A stretch of DNA of 42,070 bases, taken from the NCBI GenBank assembly GCA_011174795.1, contig DUEY01000009.1, positions 1 to 42,070 on the forward strand, read 5' to 3'. Source of the stretch: Dehalococcoidia bacterium. GTDB lineage: Bacteria; Chloroflexota; Dehalococcoidia; SZUA-161. A program made the translations under genes and the position numbers. Position 1 is the first letter of the stretch. Each line of letters opens with the position of its first letter. The notes below the pieces were generated by a model. It made no database searches. It was given only the letters and a program-made list of their open reading frames with translations, and was not told where the DNA came from. Positions 19,453 to 28,213 of the stretch are shown here, one piece after another.

Positions 19453-20245
19453 GAGGATTATCCCCTGCCTCGACGTGACAGAGGGCCGGGTGGTTAAAGG
19501 TACCAGCTTTACCGACCTTCGCGATGCCGGCGACCCGGTAGAGCTTGCGGCATTCTACTACCGGGAGGGCGCAGACGAGCTGGTCTTTCTCGATATCGGC
19601 GCCACGCCCGAAGGACGGGACATCATGGCAAACGTCGTTGAGCGGGTAGCAGAGCAGGTATTTATCCCGCTCACCGTGGGCGGTGGTCTGCGCAGCATCG
19701 GTGACATGCGCCGCATGCTAGAGGCAGGCGCCGATAAGATAACAATCAACACCGAGGCTGTGCGCAACCCTGAGCTTATCAGAGAAGGTGCAAAAAGGTT
19801 CGGCTCCCAGTGTATTGTGGTGGCCATCGATGCCCGGCGGTGTAACAGCGAAGACGCACCCAGATGGGAGATCCTGACCCACGGGGGACGGAAGCCAACC
19901 GGTATCAATGCTTTACAGTGGGCTGAACAGGCAGTGAGCCTCGGCGCCGGCGAGTTGCTCCTCACCAGTTGGGATGCTGACGGCCATCGGTCGGGTTATG
20001 ACCTGGAGTTGACCGCTGCTGTCAGTGAGTCAGTGACAGTCCCCGTCATCGCCAGCGGTGGCGCGGGAAATCTGGAACATCTCTATGATGCGCTTGTAAG
20101 CGGCAAGGCTGATGCCGTCCTCGCCGCCAGCATTTTTCATTATCGAACCTACTCAATTCAGCAAGCTAAAGAGTACCTGGCTGAGAGAGGAATTCCCGTC
20201 AGAAAAGTGGAGAACGCAATCGCTGGAAAAGCTTTCCAGCCATGA
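19442..20245 (+). CDS. hisF: Imidazole glycerol phosphate synthase cyclase subunit HisF
   Basis: [68 protein letters not shown]. Confidence 0.9.
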   Translation: MLTKRIIPCLDVTEGRVVKGTSFTDLRDAGDPVELAAFYYREGADELVFLDIGATPEGRDIMANVVERVAEQVFIPLTVGGGLRSIGDMRRMLEAGADKITINTEAVRNPELIREGAKRFGSQCIVVAIDARRCNSEDAPRWEILTHGGRKPTGINALQWAEQAVSLGAGELLLTSWDADGHRSGYDLELTAAVSESVTVPVIASGGAGNLEHLYDALVSGKADAVLAASIFHYRTYSIQQAKEYLAERGIPVRKVENAIAGKAFQP

Positions 20246-20272
20246 TAGTTGCTATAATATTAAGGTAATACA

Positions 20273-21778
20273 ATGAAAACCTATTTACCACCCAAGTTCA
20301 TCGTTGAGCGAGACCCCGAACGCTGCATCGAGTGTGAGGTGTGCATCAACCAGTGCACCTTCGACACCCACTACTACGATGCTGAGGACGACGAGGTCAG
20401 AAGCCGCGAGGGAACCTGCGTCGGCTGTCACCGCTGTGTTCTCTTCTGTCCCACTCATGCTCTGAATGTCAGAACCATTCCTCTAGACTACAGGGATAAC
20501 TATAACTGGCGCCCCGAGTTTATTGAGGACATCATCAAACAAGCTGAGACGGGAGGCGTGCTTCTCACCGGGATGGGTAACGACAAGGGGTATCGCATCT
20601 ACTGGGACCACCTGGTTCTCAACGCCAGCCAGGTAACCAACCCCTCCATTGACCCCCTTCGTGAGCCGATGGAGCTCACTACATATATCGGACGCAAACC
20701 GGACAAGATAGAGGTAGACGCCGATTCCTCAAACCTGAAAACGGATTTTGCTCCCCAGGTCAGGATCGAGGTGCCGGTCATGTTCACCGCCATGTCCTAC
20801 GGTGCGGTGAGCCTGAATGTGCATGAGTCGCTTGCCCGCGCAGCCACCGAGGCGGGGACACTGTGGAATACCGGCGAAGGAGGCCTGCATCCCAAGCTGT
20901 ACCAGTACGGGAAAAATACCATCGTCCAGGTGGCATCGGGGCGGTTCGGGGTTCACCCCGAGTATCTCGATGCAGCCAGTATCGTCGAGATAAAGATAGG
21001 ACAGGGAGCGAAGCCCGGAATAGGGGGGCATCTCCCCGGCGAGAAAGTGAGCGCCGATGTTTCAAAGACCAGGATGATTCCTCAGGGCACGGATGCTTTA
21101 TCACCCGCCCCGCAGCACGACATTTACTCCATCGAGGATCTGGCACAGCTTGTCCACGCTTTGAAAGAAGCCACCAATTACACCAAGCCGATAGCGGTCA
21201 AGATAGCTGCCGTACACAACTCTGCGGCAATCGCCAGCGGAATGGTTCGAGCCGGAGCGGATATGATAGTCCTCGACGGTCTGCGGGGCTCAACCGGCGC
21301 CGCGCCTAAAATCATTCGTGACAATGTCGGCATCCCTATTGAGATGGCACTCGCCTCCGTGGATACCCGGCTGAGGCAGGAAGGCATCCGCAACCAGGCT
21401 TCCGTTGTCATCGCCGGCGGCATCAGGAACAGCGGCGACGTGGCCAAGGCTATCGCCCTCGGAGCCGATGCCGTCTACATCGGAACAGCAGCCCTCGTCG
21501 CACTTGGCTGCTGCCTCTGCCAGCAGTGCCACACAGGCAAGTGCGCCTGGGGTATCTGCACAACCGACCTCAGTCTCACCAAGAGGATTAACCCCGACAT
21601 CGGGGCCAGACGGCTGGCTAACCTGCTCCGCGGCTGGAGCCTAGAGCTTAAGGAGATACTGGGCGGCATGGGCATCAATGCCCTCGAGAGCCTGAGGGGC
21701 AACCGTTTGCACCTGAGAGGAATTGGCCTCACCGACACCGAACTGGAAATACTGGGAGTACAGATGGCGGGCAGCTAG
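20273..21778 (+). CDS. Glutamate synthase FMN-binding domain protein with N-terminal ferredoxin domain (split/archaeal-type GOGAT)
   Basis: CIECEVCINQC, CVGCHRCVLFCP; GEGGLHPKLYQYGKNTIVQVASGRFGV; KIGQGAKPGIGGHLPGEKV; CCLCQQCHTGKCAWGICT. Confidence 0.92.
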   Translation: MKTYLPPKFIVERDPERCIECEVCINQCTFDTHYYDAEDDEVRSREGTCVGCHRCVLFCPTHALNVRTIPLDYRDNYNWRPEFIEDIIKQAETGGVLLTGMGNDKGYRIYWDHLVLNASQVTNPSIDPLREPMELTTYIGRKPDKIEVDADSSNLKTDFAPQVRIEVPVMFTAMSYGAVSLNVHESLARAATEAGTLWNTGEGGLHPKLYQYGKNTIVQVASGRFGVHPEYLDAASIVEIKIGQGAKPGIGGHLPGEKVSADVSKTRMIPQGTDALSPAPQHDIYSIEDLAQLVHALKEATNYTKPIAVKIAAVHNSAAIASGMVRAGADMIVLDGLRGSTGAAPKIIRDNVGIPIEMALASVDTRLRQEGIRNQASVVIAGGIRNSGDVAKAIALGADAVYIGTAALVALGCCLCQQCHTGKCAWGICTTDLSLTKRINPDIGARRLANLLRGWSLELKEILGGMGINALESLRGNRLHLRGIGLTDTELEILGVQMAGS

Positions 21779-21779
21779 G

Positions 21780-22553
21780 ATGACGAAGAGCGCTTACCGT
21801 AACAAAGATAAGCGGACAGTTAAAATCGATGCCTACGGTGATACCCACCGGGAGCTCAATGCCAAATTGAGGGATGCAGTTTCCAACGGTACCCTGAGAA
21901 TCGAGCTTCAGAACGTCTACGGGCAGAGATACATCGGCACCGACCTGGACAAGCCCGTGGAGATCGAGATTTTCGGCGTCCCCGGCAACGACCTAGGGTC
22001 TTTCATGGATGGCCCCATGATTATCGTTCGCGGCAACGCCCAGGACGGCTGCGGCAACACGATGAACAATGGAGAGATAATAGTCCACGGTCACGCCGGC
22101 GATATTATCGGGCATTCCGCGCGCGGGGGCAAGATTTTTATTCGCGAAGATGTCGGCTACCGGGCTGCCATTCACATGAAGGAGTACCGGGACAAGAAGC
22201 CTGTTCTGGTCGTCGGGGGTACCGCTCAGGACTTTTTCGGCGAATACATGGCAGGCGGAATTGTGATTCTGCTCGGCCTCAACCTCAAAGAGGGCGAACA
22301 CCATAAGGCAAGGTTTATCGGCACCGGTATGCACGGCGGTGTTATATACCTGCGCGGCAGCGTCGAGGATTTCCAACTGGGTAAAGAAGTGGGCGTTGCC
22401 GAGTTAGACGAGCAAGACCGCCAGGTGCTCCAGAAATATGTCGGCGAATTTGCCGCTCATTTCGGCTACGATGCCGGCGAGATCCTGAAGCACAAGTTCA
22501 CCAAGTTGTTCCCCCTCTATCTCAGGCCCTATGGCAGGCTCTACGCATACTAG
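21780..22553 (+). CDS. Glutamate synthase alpha C-terminal (GXGXG beta-helix) domain protein
   Basis: GNDLGSFMDGPMIIVRGNAQDGCGNTMNNGEIIVHGHAGDIIGHSARGGKIFIRED; start ATGACGAAGAGC. Confidence 0.88.
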   Translation: MTKSAYRNKDKRTVKIDAYGDTHRELNAKLRDAVSNGTLRIELQNVYGQRYIGTDLDKPVEIEIFGVPGNDLGSFMDGPMIIVRGNAQDGCGNTMNNGEIIVHGHAGDIIGHSARGGKIFIREDVGYRAAIHMKEYRDKKPVLVVGGTAQDFFGEYMAGGIVILLGLNLKEGEHHKARFIGTGMHGGVIYLRGSVEDFQLGKEVGVAELDEQDRQVLQKYVGEFAAHFGYDAGEILKHKFTKLFPLYLRPYGRLYAY

Positions 22554-22600
22554 GTATTGAAGTAAAGAAGCGCAATTCACAGGGCAGAGGTTGGTTAAAT

Positions 22601-23275
22601 TTGGTTAGAGTGGCAATTATATCCGATGACCTCAAACAAGCGGAGAAGCTGAGTTCGGAACTCACGGAGAGAGGTCTGAATTGCTCGGTTTCCACTGATA
22701 ATAAAATGACGCCCGATAAGGCAAATAAACAAGGCCTGGATATTATTCTGGCAACTATAAATGGCTCTCCCAGCAGCTCAGGTCAGAGCTACCTTGCTAA
22801 AAAAACCAAGCACCAGAAGAATCCGCCAGTTATTGCACTGCTCTCTCTAGAGATCCTTGACGGGCTTGACCCCGCCACTCCCATAGACGATTTCGTAATA
22901 ACGCCATGGGACGCGAATGAGGTGGCACTCAGAGTAAAGAGAGCTCTGCGAAGAATAAAAGGCATCGGCAGAGGGGAGTCGATTAAATGCGGTGACCTGG
23001 TGATAGACCTCGACAATTGTGAGTTAACAGTTGACGGCAGATTGGCAACCCTTACCTTCAGGGAATATGAACTCCTCAGATTTCTGGCAAGCAACAAGGG
23101 AAGAGCATTTACACGGGAGGCCCTGCTCGACGAGGTCTGGGGCTATGATTACTTCGGCGGCGATAGGACAGTGGATGTACACATAAGGAGACTCAGGAGC
23201 AAGATTGAAGACCCCACCCACACCTTCATCGAAACGGTTAGAAATATAGGATACCGATTCAGAAAAGACCTCTAA
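22601..23275 (+). CDS. OmpR-family winged-helix regulator with degenerate receiver (GlnR-like)
   Basis: C-terminal LTFREYELLRFLASNKGRAFTREALLDEVWGYDYFGGDRTVDVHIRRLRSKIE; receiver lacks the phospho-Asp (GLDIILATINGS) and the conserved Lys (VITPWD). TTG start. Confidence 0.85.
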   Translation: MVRVAIISDDLKQAEKLSSELTERGLNCSVSTDNKMTPDKANKQGLDIILATINGSPSSSGQSYLAKKTKHQKNPPVIALLSLEILDGLDPATPIDDFVITPWDANEVALRVKRALRRIKGIGRGESIKCGDLVIDLDNCELTVDGRLATLTFREYELLRFLASNKGRAFTREALLDEVWGYDYFGGDRTVDVHIRRLRSKIEDPTHTFIETVRNIGYRFRKDL

Positions 23276-23349
23276 TATCATTAGCGCGGTCCACAAGAAG
23301 CAACCATCTTCTCAAAGCACATCGTTCCACATTTTTCTACGATAGCCCT

Positions 23350-23365
23350 GTAATCTGTCCGTAAC
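23350..23365 (+). promoter_or_regulatory. Putative GlnR-like box upstream of small unknown gene
   Basis: GTAAT-n6-GTAAC with 11-bp period; shares TGTAATCTGTCCGTAAC with the amtB box; 10 nt before a possible -10 (TACGAT 23376-23381). Confidence 0.6.
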
Positions 23366-23452
23366 ATTACAGCCATACGATTACTATCGAAGGTGTGTTT
23401 AGAAAGCCATCTGGCATCACACCAAGTACTCAGATTTAAGAGGAGGGTAAAC

Positions 23453-23821
23453 ATGCCATACAACTGGGGACCAAATTACATTGTTCCTTCGACAGTCACA
23501 ACAACCTACTCTGGGATTGTCCAGCTTCGCGAGCAATTTGATAAGGAATTGCTGGAAAAGGAACTGGAAGAACTTACCGTCACTGGAGTTATCAAGAGAA
23601 TCACCAATCCGTGGTACTACCGTAAGAAGGATACTGATACATGGGTCAAGATTGGGGAATCCGAAGACATAGCGCAGAACTTCCCTGTAACGTGGGATAC
23701 AACAACTCTTGAAAATGGACGGTACGAGGTGATGGGGCTGATGCATGTCTTTGTTAAAAAGGAAAACGTCGAACATGCTATCGCCCGGCAAAATATCGTA
23801 GAGATCACTGTTCAAAACTAG
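23453..23821 (+). CDS. Small uncharacterised protein in nitrogen cluster
   Basis: About 122 aa from ATGCCATACAACTGG after AGGAGG; the C-terminal WDTTTLENGRYEVMGLMHVFV resembles an Ig-like strand pattern, but no family recognised. Confidence 0.75.
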   Translation: MPYNWGPNYIVPSTVTTTYSGIVQLREQFDKELLEKELEELTVTGVIKRITNPWYYRKKDTDTWVKIGESEDIAQNFPVTWDTTTLENGRYEVMGLMHVFVKKENVEHAIARQNIVEITVQN

Positions 23822-23874
23822 AGTTCGATGTATTGTCAATACCTAAGGAACAATAAGGATCGTTACACCAATTT

Positions 23875-23912
23875 GTAACAAAGCTGTAACATAATAGTAA
23901 TCTGTCTGAAAC
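23875..23912 (+). promoter_or_regulatory. Four half-site GlnR-like box array upstream of amtB
   Basis: GTAAC-aaagct-GTAAC-ataata-GTAAT-ctgtct-GAAAC, starts at 23875, 23886, 23897 and 23908 (exact 11-bp period). Confidence 0.7.
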
Positions 23913-23972
23913 AAATCCCCCGTATTGTAAAACGCAGGAAGTCCACCACAGATTAAGAAGGGGCTCCGAGAG

Positions 23973-25205
23973 ATGATAGATGCCGGCGACACAACATGGA
24001 TCCTGATATCATCAGCCCTTGTCATGCTGATGACACCGGGGCTCGCCCTATTCTATGGCGGCATGGTGCGTGAAAAGAATGTACTCTCCACCTTCATGAT
24101 GAGCTTCGCCCTCATCGGCTTGGTCGGCATGCTGTGGCTGCTTTACGGCTATAGCCTGAGCTTCGCTCCCGACCTTGGAGGCGTTATAGGTAAACTTGAT
24201 TTCCTCGGCCTCATGAATGTGGGACAAGAGCCCTCGGACATCTATGCTTCAACTGTTCCCCACCTCGCCTTCATGGTGTTCCAGGGGATGTTCGCTATTA
24301 TTACGGTTGCCCTTTGGACAGGAGGAATTGTAGAGCGAACCAGATTTAGCGGATTCCTCATTCTTGCTACGCTCTGGTTCACAATAATTTACTGCCCGGT
24401 GACCCACTGGGTCTGGGGCGATGGAGGCTGGCTCGCTAATCTCGGTGTCCTTGATTTTGCCGGCGGTATCGTGGTTCACGTAAATGCCGGAATGTCAGCT
24501 CTGGCACTGGCATTATTACTCCGACCACGCAGAGGATTCAGAGAAGGAGACCCTATGGAGCCCCATAACGTACCTATGGTAATGCTCGGTACTGGGCTTC
24601 TCTGGTTCGGCTGGTTCGGCTTTAACGCAGGAAGTGCTTTAACATCCGGTGGTCTGGCAACCAATGCATTCGTAGCAACCAACGCCTCCGCAGCCGCTGG
24701 TGCTTTTACCTGGATGCTATTGGGATGGATGAAACGCCGTCCTTCAGCTTTGGGTGCCGCTACTGGAGCTGTCGCCGGGCTTGCGGCAGTCACACCGGCA
24801 GCCGGCTTCATACATCCGCTCGTTGGCATTCCTATTGGTATCGTGGCATCAATCATCGGCTACTACTGCATATTATGGAGAACCAAGCGTGGTATAGACG
24901 AGTCCCTCGATGTCTGGGCGGTGCATGGTATGGGAGGACTCTGGGGTGCTCTGGCCACCGGCATATTCGCCAGCGTCACTATTAACTCAGCTGGGGCTGA
25001 CGGGCTGCTGTGGGGAGGAGGTCTACAATTTGCCAAGCAGATCGCTGGCGTAGCGGCTGTCGCTGCATTTGCCTTCTCTGGTACCTGGATTCTAGGAAAG
25101 CTAGTGGACGTCACCATCGGTCTCAGGGTGAAAGATGAAGAGGAGGTTGTCGGTCTGGATATTTCACAGCACGGTGAACGGGCTTACGGGGGCATACTGC
25201 CATGA
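23973..25205 (+). CDS. amtB: Ammonium transporter AmtB
   Basis: ALFYGGMVREKN, AGGIVVHVNAGMSALALALLL, GWFGFNAGSAL, WAVHGMGGLWGALATGIF. Confidence 0.95.
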   Translation: MIDAGDTTWILISSALVMLMTPGLALFYGGMVREKNVLSTFMMSFALIGLVGMLWLLYGYSLSFAPDLGGVIGKLDFLGLMNVGQEPSDIYASTVPHLAFMVFQGMFAIITVALWTGGIVERTRFSGFLILATLWFTIIYCPVTHWVWGDGGWLANLGVLDFAGGIVVHVNAGMSALALALLLRPRRGFREGDPMEPHNVPMVMLGTGLLWFGWFGFNAGSALTSGGLATNAFVATNASAAAGAFTWMLLGWMKRRPSALGAATGAVAGLAAVTPAAGFIHPLVGIPIGIVASIIGYYCILWRTKRGIDESLDVWAVHGMGGLWGALATGIFASVTINSAGADGLLWGGGLQFAKQIAGVAAVAAFAFSGTWILGKLVDVTIGLRVKDEEEVVGLDISQHGERAYGGILP

Positions 25206-25540
25206 AAAAGATTGAAGCAGTAATCAGACCTGAGAAGCTGGAAACTGTCAGGTCTGCCTTGGCCGGAATCGACATCCTCGGTATGACCGTTACCGAGGTG
25301 AGTGGGCGCGGGCGGCAAAGGGGCATTTCCCTGCAGTGGAGGGTGGGCGAATACAGGGTAGAGTTTTTGCCCAAGGTAAAAATTGAGGTCGTTGTTCTGG
25401 ATGAGGATTTAGGCAGGGCGATGAATGTTATTGTAAGTAAAGCCAGAACCGGTGAGCGAGGTGACGGCAAGATATTTGTCCTGCCCATCGATAACGCAGT
25501 ACGCATAAGAACTGGAGATGAAGGCGAGAACGCTATATAA
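25202..25540 (+). CDS. PII nitrogen regulatory protein (GlnB/GlnK)
   Basis: MKKIEAVIRPEKLETVRSAL, GRGRQRG, FLPKVKIEVVV, ARTGERGDGKIFVLPIDNAVRIRTGD; overlaps the amtB stop. Confidence 0.94.
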   Translation: MKKIEAVIRPEKLETVRSALAGIDILGMTVTEVSGRGRQRGISLQWRVGEYRVEFLPKVKIEVVVLDEDLGRAMNVIVSKARTGERGDGKIFVLPIDNAVRIRTGDEGENAI

Positions 25541-25559
25541 TTCGATGAAGGAGGCAAAA

Positions 25560-26903
25560 ATGGCGACGAAAAACAGGGATGAGAGCAAGGACTATGTCCT
25601 GAATATGGCAAAGGAGCGCGATGTAAAATTCATCAGGCTCTGGTTCACCGACATCCTCGGGTTCCTGAAGAGCTTTGCCATCACCGTGGAGGAATTGGAA
25701 GGCGCCCTAGAGCAGGGAATGGGTTTTGACGGCTCATCCATCCAGGGGTTTGCCCGGATAGATGAGAGCGATATGGTAGCGCTCCCCGACCCCGATACCT
25801 TCCAACTGCTCCCATGGCGACCGAAGGAGCACCGAGCTGTAGCCCGCATGTTCTGCGACATCATGAGGCCCGGCGGTGACCCTTTCGACGGCGACCCAAG
25901 GTACGTACTGAAATGTAACCTAAAACGGGCGGCAGATATGGGCTATACCTACTATGTAGGCCCTGAGTTGGAATACTTCTATTTCCGTAACTCAGAGGGC
26001 ACCGAAATGCTGGATGCAGGTGGTTACTTCGATATGATCCCCCGGGATGCTGCTACTGACCTGAGGAGAGACACGGTTCTCACGCTGGAGGAGATGGGCA
26101 TAGGCGTCGAATATTCCCATCACGAAGTCGCTGCCAGCCAGCACGAGATAGACATGAGGTACACAGACGCGCTGACAATGGCAGATAATGTGATGACTTA
26201 CCGTCTGGTGGTGAAGGAGATAGCACTGGAGCAAGGTGTCTATGCCACTTTTATGCCTAAACCCGTGTTCGGTATCAACGGTAGTGGCATGCACGTCCAC
26301 CAGTCCCTCTTTAAAGGGGAACAGAACGCCTTCTTCGATAAGAATGACCCCTACCACCTATCCAAGGACGCGAAGTGCTTCGTGGCAGGGTTGCTCAAGC
26401 ACGCTCCCGAAATCACTGCTATTACCAACCAGTGGGTCAACTCCTACAAACGTCTGGTTCCCGGCTACGAGGCTCCGGTCTATCTTTCCTGGGCACGGCG
26501 GAACCGCTCGGACCTGATCAGGGTTCCTGAGTACCAGCCCGGCAAGGAAAAAGCCACCAGGCTGGAATTCAGGTCGCCCGACCCCGCCTGTAACCCTTAC
26601 CTTGCCTTCAGCGTGATGCTCGCCGCCGGTCTGGAGGGGATTGAAAAGGGATACGAAGTCCCTGAACCCGTGGAGGAAAATGTATATGAAATGAGTCCTG
26701 AGGAGAGAGAGAGAAGCGGAATAAGTACCCTCCCCGGCAGCCTATGGGAGGCTATCCAGCTTACCGAAAAAAGTGAGGTGGTGCGCAAAGCACTCGGCGA
26801 CCATGTCTTCAATGCCTTCATCCAGAATAAAATAATAGAATGGGAGCAGTACCGGTCTCAAGTTACCGATTACGAATTAAAAAAATACTTGCCGATTCTA
26901 TGA
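25560..26903 (+). CDS. glnA: Type I glutamine synthetase
   Basis: FTDILGFLKSF, MGFDGSSIQGFARIDESDM, GPELEYFYF, ASQHEIDMRY, GSGMHVHQSL, LEFRSPDPACNPYLAFSVMLAAGLEGI. Confidence 0.95.
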   Translation: MATKNRDESKDYVLNMAKERDVKFIRLWFTDILGFLKSFAITVEELEGALEQGMGFDGSSIQGFARIDESDMVALPDPDTFQLLPWRPKEHRAVARMFCDIMRPGGDPFDGDPRYVLKCNLKRAADMGYTYYVGPELEYFYFRNSEGTEMLDAGGYFDMIPRDAATDLRRDTVLTLEEMGIGVEYSHHEVAASQHEIDMRYTDALTMADNVMTYRLVVKEIALEQGVYATFMPKPVFGINGSGMHVHQSLFKGEQNAFFDKNDPYHLSKDAKCFVAGLLKHAPEITAITNQWVNSYKRLVPGYEAPVYLSWARRNRSDLIRVPEYQPGKEKATRLEFRSPDPACNPYLAFSVMLAAGLEGIEKGYEVPEPVEENVYEMSPEERERSGISTLPGSLWEAIQLTEKSEVVRKALGDHVFNAFIQNKIIEWEQYRSQVTDYELKKYLPIL

Positions 26904-26917
26904 GCCCGTAGTATAAT
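26889..26917 (+). promoter_or_regulatory. Sigma70-type promoter for carAB within the glnA 3' end
   Basis: TTGCCG (26889-26894), 17-nt spacer, TATAAT (26912-26917). Confidence 0.6.
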
Positions 26918-26931
26918 TTAACACCAAGATT

Positions 26932-27044
26932 GTACCTTTAAGTCAGTTCGGTGAGGCTGGCAAGGGAAATCGCAGCATAATCAGCCTATTCATAACAATA
27001 ACGTACGATAGCTCGAATCCTCTTGCCAGCCGGCAAGAGGATTC
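26932..27044 (+). promoter_or_regulatory. PyrR-type attenuator leader upstream of carA
   Basis: CCTTTAAGTCAGTTCGGTGAGGCTGGCAAGGG resembles the PyrR-binding anti-antiterminator. GGCTGGCAAG (26955-26964) can pair with CTTGCCAGCC (27022-27031), competing with hairpin GAATCCTCTTGCC-AGCC-GGCAAGAGGATTC (27015-27044). Confidence 0.7.
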
Positions 27045-27071
27045 TATATATGGCAGCGAGGGTTCATTGAT

Positions 27072-28166
27072 ATGAATAAGAAGGCTATCTTGGTACTCGA
27101 AGATGGTTCGTTCTACGAAGGACTATCATTCGGTGCCGAGGGGTTCATATATGGAGAAATAGTATTCAATACCAGTATGGTGGGCTACCAGGAAATGCTC
27201 ACTGATCCCTCCTACGCAGGGCAAATTCTCGCTTCCACCTATCCCCTTATCGGCAACTACGGTATTAACGATCAAGACCACGAATCCGAGCGTATTCGGG
27301 TCAGGGGCTTCGTAGTCCGTGAGGAATGCCGCACGCCAAGTCACTGGCAAAGCAGCCATACTTTGCATCAATTTTTAGAAACAAGTGGTATAGGTGGGAT
27401 ATCTGGGGTTGATACCAGAGCCATTACCAGGCGTCTGAGGTCAAAAGGCGTTATGATGGGCGCTATCACCTGCGATAAATCTCCTCAGGATACCCTGAAG
27501 GAACTCAAACAACTTCCCCGCTACGATAGCACTGATTTTGTCAGGGATGTCAGCACCAAGGCGCCATATGAGTGGGACGCTACTGACAAAGGAATGTTTG
27601 AGGTAACCCATATCGCTGTGCTGGACTGTGGATTAAAGTACAGTATCCTCCGCATCCTGCGCCGCCTGGGATGTCGCGTAACGGTTGTCCCCTGTACTTT
27701 TACTGCCGAAAAGATACTCGATTGTAAGCCCGACGGCGTTCTTCTTTCACCGGGACCCGGTGACCCGGCCCTCCTTGATTATATTGTGGAAACGATAAAG
27801 ATCCTAGCGGATAAAAAACCTATTATGGGTATCTGCCTCGGAGAACAACTCATAGCCAGAGCCTTCGGTGCCACGACCTTTAAATTAAAATTCGGACATC
27901 GTGGCAGCAACCATCCCGTGCGCGACCTTGTAACCGGCAGGGTGCACATTACCTCCCAGAATCACGGCTATGCTGTGGACGCCAGTAGCCTGAAAAACGG
28001 GTTGGAGGTCAGTCACTTGAATCTCAATGACGGTACTGTGGAGGGGCTCTATCATCGAGACCTGCCTATCATCGCAATACAATACCACTCAGAAGCTTCT
28101 CCTGGCCCGCAGGACAGTGTCTACATGTTTACCAAATTCATCTCAATGGTTGAGGCAGCAAAATAG
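27072..28166 (+). CDS. carA: Carbamoyl-phosphate synthase small subunit
   Basis: LVLEDGSFYEGLSFGA, EIVFNTSMVGYQEMLTDPSYAGQIL, GVDTRAITRRLR, MGICLGEQLIARAFGA, HGYAVD, QYHSEASPGP. Confidence 0.95.
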   Translation: MNKKAILVLEDGSFYEGLSFGAEGFIYGEIVFNTSMVGYQEMLTDPSYAGQILASTYPLIGNYGINDQDHESERIRVRGFVVREECRTPSHWQSSHTLHQFLETSGIGGISGVDTRAITRRLRSKGVMMGAITCDKSPQDTLKELKQLPRYDSTDFVRDVSTKAPYEWDATDKGMFEVTHIAVLDCGLKYSILRILRRLGCRVTVVPCTFTAEKILDCKPDGVLLSPGPGDPALLDYIVETIKILADKKPIMGICLGEQLIARAFGATTFKLKFGHRGSNHPVRDLVTGRVHITSQNHGYAVDASSLKNGLEVSHLNLNDGTVEGLYHRDLPIIAIQYHSEASPGPQDSVYMFTKFISMVEAAK

Positions 28167-28213
28167 GTAACACGCAGTCGGCTAATTAGGATAAACCATG
28201 TAGGTTGTAATAG

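Noticed and set aside
22585-22600. Repeated GGTTA (GGTTAAATTTGGTTA) before the GlnR-like gene as an autoregulatory box
   Set aside because: Period is 10 rather than 11 bp and it does not match the GTAAC-type half-site; likely chance, overlapping the RBS/start.
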